Assembly (NCBI GenBank): GCA_001464275.1
Contig: LNFL01000130.1
Span: 1 to 64,000 of the forward strand
Source of the DNA: Actinobacteria bacterium Ga0077560
GTDB lineage: Bacteria; Actinomycetota; Thermoleophilia; Miltoncostaeales; Miltoncostaeaceae
Reading direction: 5' to 3'
Length of the DNA stretch: 64,000 nt
A program made the translations under genes and the position numbers. Numbering within the stretch: position 1 is the stretch's first letter; each line of letters opens with the position of its first letter. This document shows positions 23,619-32,171 of this stretch, piece by piece. Under the pieces are notes generated by a model, which was not told the DNA's origin, did not search any database, and was given only the letters and a program-made list of their open reading frames with translations.

Positions 23619-24402
23619 CCGACATCCCCGCCCTGGCCGCCCGCATCGAGGCCCTGTACGAGCTGCCCGCCGCGGAGGCCGCCGCCGGCCGTGACGAGGT
23701 CGAGGAGGCCATCCGGCTGCTCGACACCGGCGAGATCCGCGTCGCCGAGCGCGGCGACGAGGGCTGGGTCGCCAACGAGTGGGTGAAGAAGGCCATCCTC
23801 GTGTACTTCCGGATCCGCGTGAACGAGCCCATCGAGCTCGGCCCGTACACCTACTTCGACAAGGTGCCGCTCAAGCGGGGCGTGCGCGTGGTTCCGCCGG
23901 CCGTGGCGCGGTACGGCTCCTACGTCGCCCCCGGCGCGGTGCTGATGCCCTCCTACGTCAACATCGGCGCGTGGGTGGGGTCCGGCACGATGGTCGACAC
24001 CTGGGCCACGGTGGGCTCCTGCGCCCAGATCGGCACCGACGTGCACCTCTCCGGCGGCGTGGGCATCGGCGGCGTCCTGGAGCCGCCGCAGGCCACCCCC
24101 GTGATCATCGAGGACGGTGCATCGTGGTGGAGGGCGCCGTGGTCGGCGAGGGCGCCGTCCTGGGGGCGAACGTGGTGATCACGGCCTCCACGCCCATCAT
24201 CGACGTCACCGGCGACGAGCCCGTGGAGTACCGCGGCTTCGTGCCGCCGTTCTCGGTGGTCATCCCGGGCACGCGCCCGAAGGAGTACCCGGCCGGCACC
24301 TACCAGCTTCCCGCGGCGCTCATCATCGGCCGCCGGTCGGCGTCCACCGACCTCAAGACGAGCCTGAACGATGCCCTGCGCAGCTACGGCGTGGCCGTCT
24401 AG
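23615..24402 (+). pseudogene. dapD: Tetrahydrodipicolinate N-succinyltransferase, frame broken by a small deletion
   Basis: Left-handed beta-helix enzyme that succinylates tetrahydrodipicolinate. The frame from GTG 23615 encodes the N-terminal domain and helix up to VIIEDG ([35 protein letters not shown]). At about 24115-24121 the match jumps frame: the rest, starting [20 protein letters not shown] and ending at the TAG at 24402, is in another frame. In E. coli-type DapD nine residues separate IIED and VVEG; here only 8 nt remain, so about 19 nt are missing. Both parts otherwise look functional, so this is a very recent mutation or an assembly error. Stop shares CTAG with dapF. Confidence 0.88.
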
Positions 24403-25205
24403 CTCAGCTTGAGCCGCTCGAGCAGGGCCGCGCTGATCTCGCCGGCGTAGACCGGCTCCGCGGGGCCGGTCATGGTGACCTGGAGATCGTCGGCCACGTC
24501 GATCACCAGGTCACCGCCCGGCAGGTGCACGGTCACCGGCGAGGCCATGCCGCCCAGCCGGATGGCGGCGGCCGCCGCCGCGCAGGCCCCGGTGCCGCAT
24601 GCCTGCGTCTCCCCGACCCCCCGCTCCCACACCCGCAGGGTCAGCTCGCCGGCCGCGTCCGAGCGGATGAACTCAACGTTTGTGCGATCCGGGAAGCGGG
24701 GGTCGACCTCCACCTGAGGTCCCAGCGCCGTGACCGCGGTGGCGGGGTCCGGGTGGGTGATGACCGCGTGCGGGTTCCCCATGGAGACCTCGGTGAACCG
24801 CACGGCGCCGGCGCCGGTGGCCAGCGGCTCCTCCCGTTCCCCCGCCGGGAACCGGGCGGCCCCCATCCGGACGCGGACGCGACCGTCGTCGCACATCGCC
24901 ACGTGCGTCGTCTCGGGGCCGGTGAGGACCGTGCCGTCGGCGGGAAGCCTGCCGTCACGCGCCAGGTACCTGGCGACGATGCGGATGCCGTTGCCGCAGT
25001 TCTCGGCGACCGACCCGTCCGCGTTCCACACGGTCATCCGGGGGACGCCGTCCTCCCAGCTGATCTCCAGCACGCCGTCGGCACCGATCCCGGTGAACGG
25101 ATCGCACATCGCCGCCGCCCGGGCGGCGGTCATCGGGAACGGCAGCGCCTCGCGCTCCACGACCACGTGATGGTTCCCCGTGCCCTGCCACTTCTCGAAG
25201 CGCAT
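24399..25205 (-). CDS. dapF: Diaminopimelate epimerase
   Basis: Converts LL- to meso-diaminopimelate with two cysteines as acid/base. The 268-residue protein has both catalytic sites: ENCGNGIR (first Cys) and ACGTGACA (second Cys), plus GADGVL, MGNPHAV and RVWERGVGET. The N-terminal motif reads QGTGNHHVVVE where most enzymes have GNDF, an oddity of two residues. ATG 25205 is 7 nt after a TACCCT -10 box. Convergent with dapD, sharing the CTAG that holds both stop codons. Confidence 0.94.
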   Translation of the reverse strand: MRFEKWQGTGNHHVVVEREALPFPMTAARAAAMCDPFTGIGADGVLEISWEDGVPRMTVWNADGSVAENCGNGIRIVARYLARDGRLPADGTVLTGPETTHVAMCDDGRVRVRMGAARFPAGEREEPLATGAGAVRFTEVSMGNPHAVITHPDPATAVTALGPQVEVDPRFPDRTNVEFIRSDAAGELTLRVWERGVGETQACGTGACAAAAAAIRLGGMASPVTVHLPGGDLVIDVADDLQVTMTGPAEPVYAGEISAALLERLKLS

Positions 25206-25212
25206 GCGGGCC

Positions 25213-25218
25213 AGGGTA
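25213..25218 (-). promoter_or_regulatory. -10 hexamer TACCCT of dapF
   Basis: On the minus strand TACCCT, then 7 nt, then the dapF ATG; leaderless arrangement. Confidence 0.55.
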
Positions 25219-25231
25219 GCGGGCGGGCCGG

Positions 25232-26176
25232 TCACGGCGCCGCGGCGGCCCGCCAGCGCTCCAGCAGGACGGGAAGGCCGTCCGTGGCCGGCCCGTCGCC
25301 CAGATCGAGCTCCCACGCGTCGGGCCAGCGGCGCAGCCACTGCAGCTGGCGCCGGGCGAGGCGCCGCGTGCGGGCCGCCAGCAGCTCCGGCAGCGCATCG
25401 GCGGCCACCTCGCCGCGATGGATGGCCGCCACCTCGCGGGCGCCGATGATCTGCAGCGGCTCCCGCCGCACCCCCGGGGTCTCCAGCGCGGCCTCCAGCT
25501 CGGCCAGCAGGCCGTCATCGAGCTCCCGCCGCACCCGGGTGGCGATGAGGGCGTCCAGCACCGGCCGGGGCCGGGTGACGGCCACCAGCAGCGTCGGGCG
25601 GCGCATGGAGCCGTCCCAGAGGCGGGCGCCGCCGCCCTCGCCCCCGGCCGCGGCGACCTCCAGGGCGCGCGCGAGGCGGCGCGGGTTGGCGAGGTCCACG
25701 CGCGCGGCCGCATCGGGGTCGCGCCGCAGCAGCTCCGTCCGGGCGGCCTCGGGGTCCGCCGCCACGAGCCCCTCGGCCCAGGGGCGCACGCCCTCTGGGG
25801 GCGGCGCCGGAAAGCCCAGGTCGGTGAGCGCCGCGCGCAGGTACAGCCCGGTCCCGCCGGTCACGACGGGCACGCGGCCCCGCGCCAGGATGTCGTCGAC
25901 GACGGCGTGGGCACGCCCGGCGAACTCCGCCGCGCTCGAGCCCTGCGTGAGGTCGAGGTCGCCCACCAGGTGGTACGGCACCTGCGCCAGGTCGGCGGCC
26001 CCCGGCGCGTCCGCGGCGACCTCCAGCCCGCGGTAGCGCTGGAACGGGTCGGCCACCACGATCTCCCCGTCCAGGGCGAGGGCCGCGGCGTGGGCGAGGG
26101 CGCTCTTGCCGGCCGCCGTCGGGCCGAAGATCGCGAGGACCCTCGCGGGCGATCCGTGCCCGGGGTCTGCGCTCAG
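25232..26176 (-). CDS. miaA: tRNA dimethylallyltransferase, apparent CTG start
   Basis: Adds dimethylallyl to A37 of tRNAs reading UNN codons. The P-loop FGPTAAGKSALAH lies at about residue 15; the substrate region VADPFQRYRGLEV (family: DSMQVY), GGTGLYLRA and the C-terminal RRLARRQLQWLRRW follow. There is no ATG, GTG or TTG in frame before the P-loop; the first one (GTG 26059) would delete it. A CTG at 26176 overlaps the miaB TGA as CTGA and gives an 11-residue lead-in, normal for MiaA (314 residues). I place the start there. Directly downstream of miaB, the next enzyme of the same modification. Confidence 0.85.
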   Translation of the reverse strand: MSADPGHGSPARVLAIFGPTAAGKSALAHAAALALDGEIVVADPFQRYRGLEVAADAPGAADLAQVPYHLVGDLDLTQGSSAAEFAGRAHAVVDDILARGRVPVVTGGTGLYLRAALTDLGFPAPPPEGVRPWAEGLVAADPEAARTELLRRDPDAAARVDLANPRRLARALEVAAAGGEGGGARLWDGSMRRPTLLVAVTRPRPVLDALIATRVRRELDDGLLAELEAALETPGVRREPLQIIGAREVAAIHRGEVAADALPELLAARTRRLARRQLQWLRRWPDAWELDLGDGPATDGLPVLLERWRAAAAP

Positions 26177-27495
26177 GCGGGCACCGCGGCGGGGACCTGC
26201 CGGCCGGTGAGCGTCGTGGAGGTCGCGCCGGTGATGTGGACGTCCACCAGGCTGCCCGGCGCCGCGTCACCCGTGAAGTTCACGGTGATGTTGTGGCTCA
26301 GGCGTCCGCGCAGGCGGGAGGGGTCGGTGCGCGAGGGACCCTCCACCAGCACCTCGCCGGTGGTGCCCACGAACCGCGCCGAACGCTCGCGCGCGACCTC
26401 CTGCACCAGCTCCACCAGCGCCTGGATCCGCTCCCGCTTGACCTCCGCGGGCACGTCGTCCTCCATCCGCTCGGCCGCCTCGGTGCCCGGCCGCGGGGAG
26501 TAGACGAACGTGTACGCCCCGTCGTAGCGCACCTCGCGCACCAGGCTCATGGTCTGCGCGAAGTCCTCGTCGGTCTCGCCCGGGAACCCGACGATGATGT
26601 CGGTGGTGAGCGACAGGTCCGGGATCGCGTCGCGCAGGCGGTGCACCAGCTCCAGGTAGCGCTCGCGCGAATAGGTGCGCCGCATGCGCCGCAGCACGTC
26701 CGTGGACCCCGACTGCGCGGGCAGGTGCAGGTGCCGGCACACCTCCGGGGTCTCCGCCATCGCGGCGATGACGTCCTCGCGCATGTCCTTCGGGTGCGGG
26801 CTGGTGTACCGCACGCGCCGGATCCCGTCGACCGCCGCGGCGGCGCGCAGGAGCTCCGCGAAGCTCATGCGCTCGTCCTTCGGCAGGTCCCGTCCGTAGG
26901 CGTTCACGTTCTGGCCCAGCAGCGTCACCTCGCGCACGCCGTCGTCGGCGAGCGCGCGGAGCTCGTCCACGATGTCCTGCGGGGTGCGGCTGCGTTCGCG
27001 TCCGCGGACGGCGGGCACGATGCAGTACGCGCACACGCAGTTGCATCCCACCGAGATCTGCACCCATGCCTGGTGCGGGCGGTCGCGCTTGGCCGGCAGG
27101 GTGCCGGAGAACGCGCCGTCGAAGCTGAACGCGCCGACCGCGTCGATCCGCTCCCGGGCGATGAGCTCACCCAGCCGCGAGACCTCGCCGGGGCCGAAGG
27201 CGATGTCCACGAAGGGGTACTGCTCGAACACCATCGCCTTCTGGGCCTGCGCCCAGCAACCGCCCACCGCCACGACCACGTCGGGGTTCTCGCGCTTGAT
27301 GCGGCGCGCGTCGCCCAGGTTGCCGGTGAACCGGTCGTCGGCGCTGCCCCGGATCGTGCAGGTGTTGAACAGGATGAGATCCGCGCCGTCGCGGGTCTCG
27401 GACTCCCGGTATCCGATCGACTCGAGCAGTCCCTTCATCCGCTCGGAGTCGTGGTCGTTCATCTGGCAGCCGAAGCTCGTGAGGTGGTAGCGCAC
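26173..27495 (-). CDS. miaB: tRNA-2-methylthio-N6-dimethylallyladenosine synthase
   Basis: Radical SAM methylthiotransferase that modifies i6A37 made by MiaA. The 440-residue protein has an N-terminal UPF0004 domain with three cluster cysteines (FGCQMND, NTCTIR, GGCWAQ), the radical SAM CxxxCxxC (GCNCVCAYC, near residue 150) and a C-terminal TRAM domain. GTG 27495 lies 8 nt after TATCAT; the longer open frame adds Arg/Gly-rich sequence with no family match. Its TGA overlaps the presumed CTG start of miaA. Confidence 0.94.
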   Translation of the reverse strand: MRYHLTSFGCQMNDHDSERMKGLLESIGYRESETRDGADLILFNTCTIRGSADDRFTGNLGDARRIKRENPDVVVAVGGCWAQAQKAMVFEQYPFVDIAFGPGEVSRLGELIARERIDAVGAFSFDGAFSGTLPAKRDRPHQAWVQISVGCNCVCAYCIVPAVRGRERSRTPQDIVDELRALADDGVREVTLLGQNVNAYGRDLPKDERMSFAELLRAAAAVDGIRRVRYTSPHPKDMREDVIAAMAETPEVCRHLHLPAQSGSTDVLRRMRRTYSRERYLELVHRLRDAIPDLSLTTDIIVGFPGETDEDFAQTMSLVREVRYDGAYTFVYSPRPGTEAAERMEDDVPAEVKRERIQALVELVQEVARERSARFVGTTGEVLVEGPSRTDPSRLRGRLSHNITVNFTGDAAPGSLVDVHITGATSTTLTGRQVPAAVPA

Positions 27496-27503
27496 GGCGA
27501 TGG

Positions 27504-27509
27504 ATGATA
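27504..27509 (-). promoter_or_regulatory. -10 hexamer TATCAT of miaB-miaA
   Basis: Minus-strand TATCAT, 8 nt before the miaB GTG. The divergent gene at 27590 has its own -10 box 69 nt away. Confidence 0.5.
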
Positions 27510-27577
27510 GCCGCCCGCGACGGGTGATCCCCCGTCCGATGGGGCCCGGCCCCGATCCCGCGCGGCGGTCGCGCGCA

Positions 27578-27583
27578 TACCGT
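27578..27583 (+). promoter_or_regulatory. -10 hexamer TACCGT of the gene at 27590
   Basis: TACCGT, 6 nt before the ATG; decides the start over an in-frame ATG at 27500. Confidence 0.5.
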
Positions 27584-27589
27584 GACGCC

Positions 27590-28168
27590 ATGGACGCCTT
27601 CGGGTGCGCACCGGGCGCCGACCTCTTCTGGCTGCCCCTCGGCGCGGGGGGTCACTCGGTGCGCTGGAACGGCCGCATCTACGAGTGGGCCGCGGCGCGC
27701 CGCGACCGGCGGCCGGCCCTGGCGCTGTACCACGCCGCCCTCGTGGTGCGATCCGGCGACGGACGGTTCGTGGTGGAGCAGGCGCCGGTGCCCCGGGGCG
27801 ACCCCGCGACCCGTGGGGTCGTCGCCACGGGGCCGGTGGGCGTCCGGTGGGCGGGCGGGTTCCGGGTGTTCCGGTACGAGGTCCGCTGCTGGCGTGACGG
27901 GGTCATTCCCGATGTCGCGGAGGCCGTCGACTCGCCGCGCGCACTCGCCACCGACGCCGGGTCGGCGGAGCGGATCCTGGAGCTCGCGCCGCGCGTGCCC
28001 CGGCTGGTGTGGGGGCGCGATCCCGGCGGCACGGGCGAGATGTGGAACTCCAACTCGATCATCGCCTGGCTGCTCACCGGGGCCGGCATCGACGCCGCGG
28101 CGATCACCCCTCCGGCCGGTGGCCGGGCCCCGGGTTGGCGTGCGGGCGTGACGGTGGCCCGCCGGTGA
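27590..28168 (+). CDS. Conserved-type protein of unknown function
   Basis: A 192-residue protein I cannot assign. It begins MDAFGCAPGADLFWLPLGAGG, has a central GPVGVRWAGGFRVFRYEVR segment and an unusual C-terminal motif EMWNSNSIIAWLL, followed by Pro/Gly-rich GRAPGWRAGV. The Cys near the start and the WNSNS segment could be an active site of a papain-like or lipid-linked fold, but this is a guess. No signal peptide or membrane helix. It lies alone between miaB (divergent) and recA (convergent); its TGA is inside the left arm of a strong terminator. Confidence 0.7.
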   Translation: MDAFGCAPGADLFWLPLGAGGHSVRWNGRIYEWAAARRDRRPALALYHAALVVRSGDGRFVVEQAPVPRGDPATRGVVATGPVGVRWAGGFRVFRYEVRCWRDGVIPDVAEAVDSPRALATDAGSAERILELAPRVPRLVWGRDPGGTGEMWNSNSIIAWLLTGAGIDAAAITPPAGGRAPGWRAGVTVARR

Positions 28169-28209
28169 TCGTCCGTCCCGGCGCATTGCGCGCGCCGGGA
28201 CGGACGATC
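28167..28209. terminator. Strong bidirectional terminator before recA stop
   Basis: Perfect 18-bp stem (28167-28184 with 28192-28209, GATCGTCCGTCCCGGCGC and its complement) around a 7-nt loop, between convergent genes ending at 28168 and 28214. Confidence 0.85.
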
Positions 28210-28213
28210 CGCG

Positions 28214-29323
28214 CTACTTGGCGGAGACCGCCTTCACCGCGATCGACTTCATCGTGGACGGCTCACCGGTGGAGCCCTCGCCGGGCACCGGCTCGATGAC
28301 CTCGCCCGTCTCCGGGTCGACCTGGATCTCCGGCATGTCGAACAGGCCGGCGTCCTCGCGGATCTTGTGGTCGATGACCTCCGCGATGTCCGGGTGCTCC
28401 TTCAGGAACGCCCGGGCGGCGTTGCGGCCCTGGCCGAGGCGCTCGTCGCCGAATGAGAAGTACGCGCCGCTCTTGCCGACGATCCCGCGCTCGACGCCGA
28501 TGTCCAGGAGGTTCCCCTCGTAGGAGATCCCCTCGCCGTAGATGATGTCGAACTCGGCCTGCCGGAACGGCGGGGCCACCTTGTTCTTCACGACCTTCAC
28601 GCGGACACGGTTGCCGATGCTTTCGGTGCCCTCCTTGAGGGTCTCGATCCGCCGGATGTCGAGACGCACCGATGCGTAGAACTTCAGCGCCCGGCCGCCC
28701 GGCGTGGTCTCCGGGGAGCCGAACATGACGCCGATCTTCTCGCGCAGCTGGTTGGTGAAGATGCAGATGGTGCCCGCCCGGTTGAGCGTGCCCGCCAGCT
28801 TGCGCAGCGCCTGGGACATGAGCCGGGCCTGGGCGCCGACCTGGTGGTCCCCCATCTCGCCCTCGATCTCGGCCTTCGGCACGAGGGCCGCGACGGAGTC
28901 GATGGCGACGATGTCGAGCGCGCCGGAGCGGACGAGCATGTCCGCGATCTCGAGCGCCTGCTCGCCGTGGTCGGGCTGGGAGACCAGGAGCTCGTCGACG
29001 TTCACGCCGATGCGCCGGGCGTAGGTGGGGTCCATGGAGTGCTCGGCGTCGATGAACGCGGCCATCCCGCCGCGCTTCTGCGCCTGTGCGATGAGGTGGT
29101 AGAGCAGCGTGGTCTTCCCGGAGCTCTCCGGGCCGTAGACCTCCACGATGCGGCCGCGCGGCACGCCGCCGACGCCCAGGGCGAGGTCCAGGGCCAGGGC
29201 CCCGGTGGGGACCACGGACGTGTCCATGAGGGCATGGGCGTCGCCCATCCGCATGATGGAGCCCTTCCCGAACTGCCGCTCGATCTGCGCGACGGCGGCG
29301 CCGAGGGCCTGATCCTTCTCCAA
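28214..29323 (-). CDS. recA: Recombinase RecA
   Basis: DNA strand-exchange ATPase of homologous recombination and SOS control. Complete 369-residue protein: Walker [10 protein letters not shown] near residue 60, DAEHSMDP (most have DAEHALDP), loop L1/L2 regions with [22 protein letters not shown], and an acidic C-terminus. No intein. Start chosen as TTG 29323: AGGAGG (29329-29334) sits 5 nt before it, and it gives the usual MEKDQAL beginning; an in-frame TTG at 29338 would put the ribosome-binding site inside the gene. The AGGAGG overlaps the end of thpR. I see no clear LexA box nearby. Confidence 0.95.
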   Translation of the reverse strand: MEKDQALGAAVAQIERQFGKGSIMRMGDAHALMDTSVVPTGALALDLALGVGGVPRGRIVEVYGPESSGKTTLLYHLIAQAQKRGGMAAFIDAEHSMDPTYARRIGVNVDELLVSQPDHGEQALEIADMLVRSGALDIVAIDSVAALVPKAEIEGEMGDHQVGAQARLMSQALRKLAGTLNRAGTICIFTNQLREKIGVMFGSPETTPGGRALKFYASVRLDIRRIETLKEGTESIGNRVRVKVVKNKVAPPFRQAEFDIIYGEGISYEGNLLDIGVERGIVGKSGAYFSFGDERLGQGRNAARAFLKEHPDIAEVIDHKIREDAGLFDMPEIQVDPETGEVIEPVPGEGSTGEPSTMKSIAVKAVSAK

Positions 29324-29334
29324 CGTGGGCCTCC

Positions 29335-29910
29335 TCAAGGGGAATGGACGATGCCGAGCCGGGTGCCCGTCACGGGGATGTACCGCGGTGGGCCTCCGTG
29401 GACCGTGTGCGCATCATAGAGCGAGACACGGTCGAAAACGAACACCTGTTCGTCATTCGAGGGGAACGCTACCAGGGGGGTCGGTCGGCGGAACCGGACG
29501 AGGGTGACGTGCGGCCACGGGGGTCGCGTGCCGGGGGTCCGGCCGGCCGCCCGGGCGACCAGCGCGCCACCCAGCGCGATGAGCTCCGCGAGGCCGCCGG
29601 CGTCGGCGATCTCGGCGACGCACAGGCGCGCGGGACCCGCGCCGGGCGGGGGCGCGAGGCCGGTGATCCGGCCCGCCGCCGGATGTGCCGAGGCGCCCAG
29701 CTCCCGCACCGTGGCGGCGAGCGGCTCCGCCGCCGCCGGGTCGACGCGGCCGAGGAAGCACAGCGTGAGGTGCAGGTTCGCCTCCGGCACCGCCCGCCCG
29801 CCCCACCGGGCCGCGGCCTCCCGCGCCAGCTCGGCCAGGCGGCCGCGCATTGGCGCGGGCGGGTCCGCCGCCAGGAACAGCCGGTTGTCGTGTCGGAGCG
29901 CCGGGGGCAT
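29335..29910 (-). CDS. thpR: RNA 2',3'-cyclic phosphodiesterase
   Basis: 2H phosphoesterase family (LigT/ThpR) that opens 2',3'-cyclic phosphates in RNA. The 191-residue protein carries both HxT motifs, LHLTLCFLG near residue 47 and PHVTLVRF near 134, at the expected spacing. ATG 29910 follows TACGGT by 8 nt. It lies directly upstream of recA on the same strand (11 nt between stop and the recA TTG), so recA is probably co-transcribed; the thpR-recA order also occurs in other Actinomycetota. Confidence 0.9.
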   Translation of the reverse strand: MPPALRHDNRLFLAADPPAPMRGRLAELAREAAARWGGRAVPEANLHLTLCFLGRVDPAAAEPLAATVRELGASAHPAAGRITGLAPPPGAGPARLCVAEIADAGGLAELIALGGALVARAAGRTPGTRPPWPHVTLVRFRRPTPLVAFPSNDEQVFVFDRVSLYDAHTVHGGPPRYIPVTGTRLGIVHSP

Positions 29911-29918
29911 GTCGTGCC

Positions 29919-29924
29919 ACCGTA
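29919..29924 (-). promoter_or_regulatory. -10 hexamer TACGGT of thpR-recA
   Basis: Minus-strand TACGGT, 8 nt before the thpR ATG; leaderless arrangement. Confidence 0.5.
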
Positions 29925-30028
29925 CCCCGGCGTTCCGCCCGCACGGCGCGCGGAACGGCATCCCACGGTGACGAGACGGCCGCGCGATGCGCCCGCAGAT
30001 GCCGCATCGGGTTCCGGGGCCGGACCGC

Positions 30029-30034
30029 TAGTCT
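30029..30034 (+). promoter_or_regulatory. -10 hexamer TAGTCT of the gene at 30042
   Basis: TAGTCT, then 7 nt, then ATG. Confidence 0.55.
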
Positions 30035-30041
30035 CCGGCCC

Positions 30042-30860
30042 ATGATCGGATACCGAAGCATCGGCGTCTGCACCGACGGGACGCTCGACCCCACGCCCGG
30101 CATCGCCGAGGCCCGCACCCTGCTCGCCCCCAGCGGCACGCTGCGGCTGGTCCACGCGACGCGCCGGGCGCCCCTCGTGGCGGCCGGCCCTCCGGCGCCC
30201 GGCGCCGGGGCGGAGAACCCCGTGGAGGGCGCGCGGGCCTGGCTGGAGGGCGTGGCGGCCAGCGAGGGCGTCGAGCCGGTGCTGCTGGTCTCCGACGACC
30301 CCTGCGGCGCGGTGTGCGAGTGGGCGGCCGGCGCCGGCCTCGGGCTCCTGGTGGCCGCCCCGCGCCATTCCCGGCTCGAGCGCGCCATCCTCGGCAGCTT
30401 CACCAGCGACCTGGCCCACCGGGCCCACTGTCCGGTGCTGCTCACCCGGGCCCCCGCGGGGGTGGCCTGGGACGACGCGGACGGCGTGGGAACGGTGGCC
30501 GCCGTCGTGGACGAGGGGCCCGCGGCCACGCTGGTGGTGCACGCGGCGCGGGCGGCCGGCCCGGGCCGGCTCGTGCTGGTCCATGCGGTGGACGCCGGGA
30601 TCATCGCGCGGCTCGGCCGGAGCGACCTGGCCGCCCCCGGGTGGCTGATCGACCTCGCGGAGGCCGAGGATGCCGACGACGTGGTCGTGGTCGCCGGTGG
30701 CGCCGGCGACGTGTGCGACTGGGCCGCCAATGCGCCCGCGGGGCTGCTGGTGGCCGCCGCGCGGAACGCCCCGGGCCCGGCCCGGATCGGGAGCTTCACC
30801 AACGCGCTGGCCGTGCACGCCCCCTGCCCCGTGCTGGTCGCCCGGACCGCGGTCGTCTAG
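30042..30860 (+). CDS. Tandem universal-stress-protein-like protein
   Basis: A 272-residue protein resembling two UspA-like halves. The first half has the beta strand GYRSIGVCTDGT, a helix/strand core and ends GLLVAAPRHSRLERAILGSFTSDLAHRAHCPVLL, the canonical Usp ending (G-S-x-[ST]-x6-A-x-CPVLV). The second half repeats it: GLLVAAARNAPG...IGSFTNALAVHAPCPVLV. The nucleotide-binding G-2x-G-9x-G(S/T) pattern is only partly kept in each half. Likely cytoplasmic stress protein. Its TAG shares CTAG with the stop of convergent cinA. Confidence 0.82.
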   Translation: MIGYRSIGVCTDGTLDPTPGIAEARTLLAPSGTLRLVHATRRAPLVAAGPPAPGAGAENPVEGARAWLEGVAASEGVEPVLLVSDDPCGAVCEWAAGAGLGLLVAAPRHSRLERAILGSFTSDLAHRAHCPVLLTRAPAGVAWDDADGVGTVAAVVDEGPAATLVVHAARAAGPGRLVLVHAVDAGIIARLGRSDLAAPGWLIDLAEAEDADDVVVVAGGAGDVCDWAANAPAGLLVAAARNAPGPARIGSFTNALAVHAPCPVLVARTAVV

Positions 30861-32155
30861 CGGTCCTGCCGGGCGCCCTCCGGCGAGGGATCCGCGACCT
30901 CCGCGAGGCGGCGGCGGAGCATGTGCAGGGCCTGCACCACCGACCGCTGGCGGACGGTGTCACGGTCGCCCCGGAAGCGGTGCTCACCCACGGTCGTCGT
31001 CCCGTCCGGGCCGGCGCACCCGATGTAGACCAGCCCGACGGGCTTCGCCGCCGTGCCCCCACCGGGCCCGGCGACGCCGGTGACCGACAGCGCCCAGTCG
31101 GTGCAGAGGGCGGCCCGCGCCCCCTCCGCCATCCGTCGCGCGGACGGCTCCGACACGGCGCCGTCGGTGTCCAGCACCGCCTGGGGAACCCCGAGCAGGT
31201 CCCGCTTCACGGCGTTCGCGTAGGCGATCACCCCGCCGTCGAACCACTCCGAGGAGCCGGGCACGGCCGTGAGCCGCTGACCGATCATGCCCCCGGTGCA
31301 GGATTCGGCCACGGACAGGCGCTGCCCGGCGGCGCGCAGCGCGCGTCCCACCACCACCTCGACCGGCGCGCCGTCGTCACTGAAGACCTCCGCGCCGAAG
31401 GTGTCCCGCAGGCGGCGGGCGATGGCCTCGGCGCCCCCCGGGGCCCCGGCGTCGGCCAGGGTGATCTCGAGCTCCCCGACGCGGGCGCAGATCCCCATCC
31501 GGACGCCGTCGAGCAGGCCGCCGCCGTCGGCCTCCAAGGCCTCGACCACCTGGTTCTCGAACGCGCCGTGGATGCGCAGCACGCGCCGTCCCGCGGCCAC
31601 GCCGGTGCGCGCGAGCAGCGCGGCCAGGCCGGCGTCGTCCTCGACGGCGGCCAGCCACATCGCCCGCAGCTCACCGGGCGGTCCCGGCAGCACCACCACC
31701 AGGCTCGGACCCACCGGCAGTGCGCAGCCTGGGGCGGTGCCCACCGGCGGCAGCAGCCGCGCGCCCACGGGCAGTGTCGCCTGCTTGCGGTCGGTCGCGT
31801 CGCGCGTCTGCGCGCGCACCAGCATGCGGGCCGGCGAGGCCGCCGCATTGCGCCGGACCATCTCCAGCGCCACGGGGTCGACGGCCGTGGCCACGCCCGC
31901 GGCGGCGGCCACGGCGGCCATCGTCACGTCGTCGTGCGTGATGCCCAGCCCGCCGCTGGTGACCACCAGATCCACCTCATCGTGGACCAGCGCGCGGATC
32001 TCGGCCGCGATGTCGCCCACGCGGTCGGGCAGGACCGTCACCCGCACGGGCTCCACGCCCCGCGCCTCGAGCCACGCGCAGAGAAAGGCGGCGTTGCGCT
32101 CACCGACGCGGCCGTGGAGCACCTCGTCGCCGGTGACGACGACGGCCGCGCGCAC
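30857..32155 (-). CDS. cinA: CinA family protein (competence/damage-inducible, nicotinamide mononucleotide deamidase domain)
   Basis: A 432-residue two-domain protein: an N-terminal molybdopterin-binding-like (COG1058) domain with TSGGLGITHDDVTMAAVA, and a C-terminal CinA domain (~270-425) with SVAESCTGGMIGQRLTAVPGSSEWFDGGVIAYANAVK and SVTGVAGPGGGTAAKPVGLV, the parts known for ADP-ribose pyrophosphatase and NMN amidohydrolase activities. GTG 32155 has AGG upstream and follows the rodZ-like stop by 16 nt, so the two are co-transcribed. Convergent with the Usp-like gene; stop codons overlap at CTAG. Confidence 0.92.
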   Translation of the reverse strand: MRAAVVVTGDEVLHGRVGERNAAFLCAWLEARGVEPVRVTVLPDRVGDIAAEIRALVHDEVDLVVTSGGLGITHDDVTMAAVAAAAGVATAVDPVALEMVRRNAAASPARMLVRAQTRDATDRKQATLPVGARLLPPVGTAPGCALPVGPSLVVVLPGPPGELRAMWLAAVEDDAGLAALLARTGVAAGRRVLRIHGAFENQVVEALEADGGGLLDGVRMGICARVGELEITLADAGAPGGAEAIARRLRDTFGAEVFSDDGAPVEVVVGRALRAAGQRLSVAESCTGGMIGQRLTAVPGSSEWFDGGVIAYANAVKRDLLGVPQAVLDTDGAVSEPSARRMAEGARAALCTDWALSVTGVAGPGGGTAAKPVGLVYIGCAGPDGTTTVGEHRFRGDRDTVRQRSVVQALHMLRRRLAEVADPSPEGARQDR

Positions 32156-32171
32156 CGCACCTGCGGCGGGA

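Noticed and set aside
24115-24121. Programmed ribosomal frameshift in dapD
   Set aside because: No slippery heptamer or downstream structure is apparent, and residues of the beta-helix are missing, which frameshifting would not restore.
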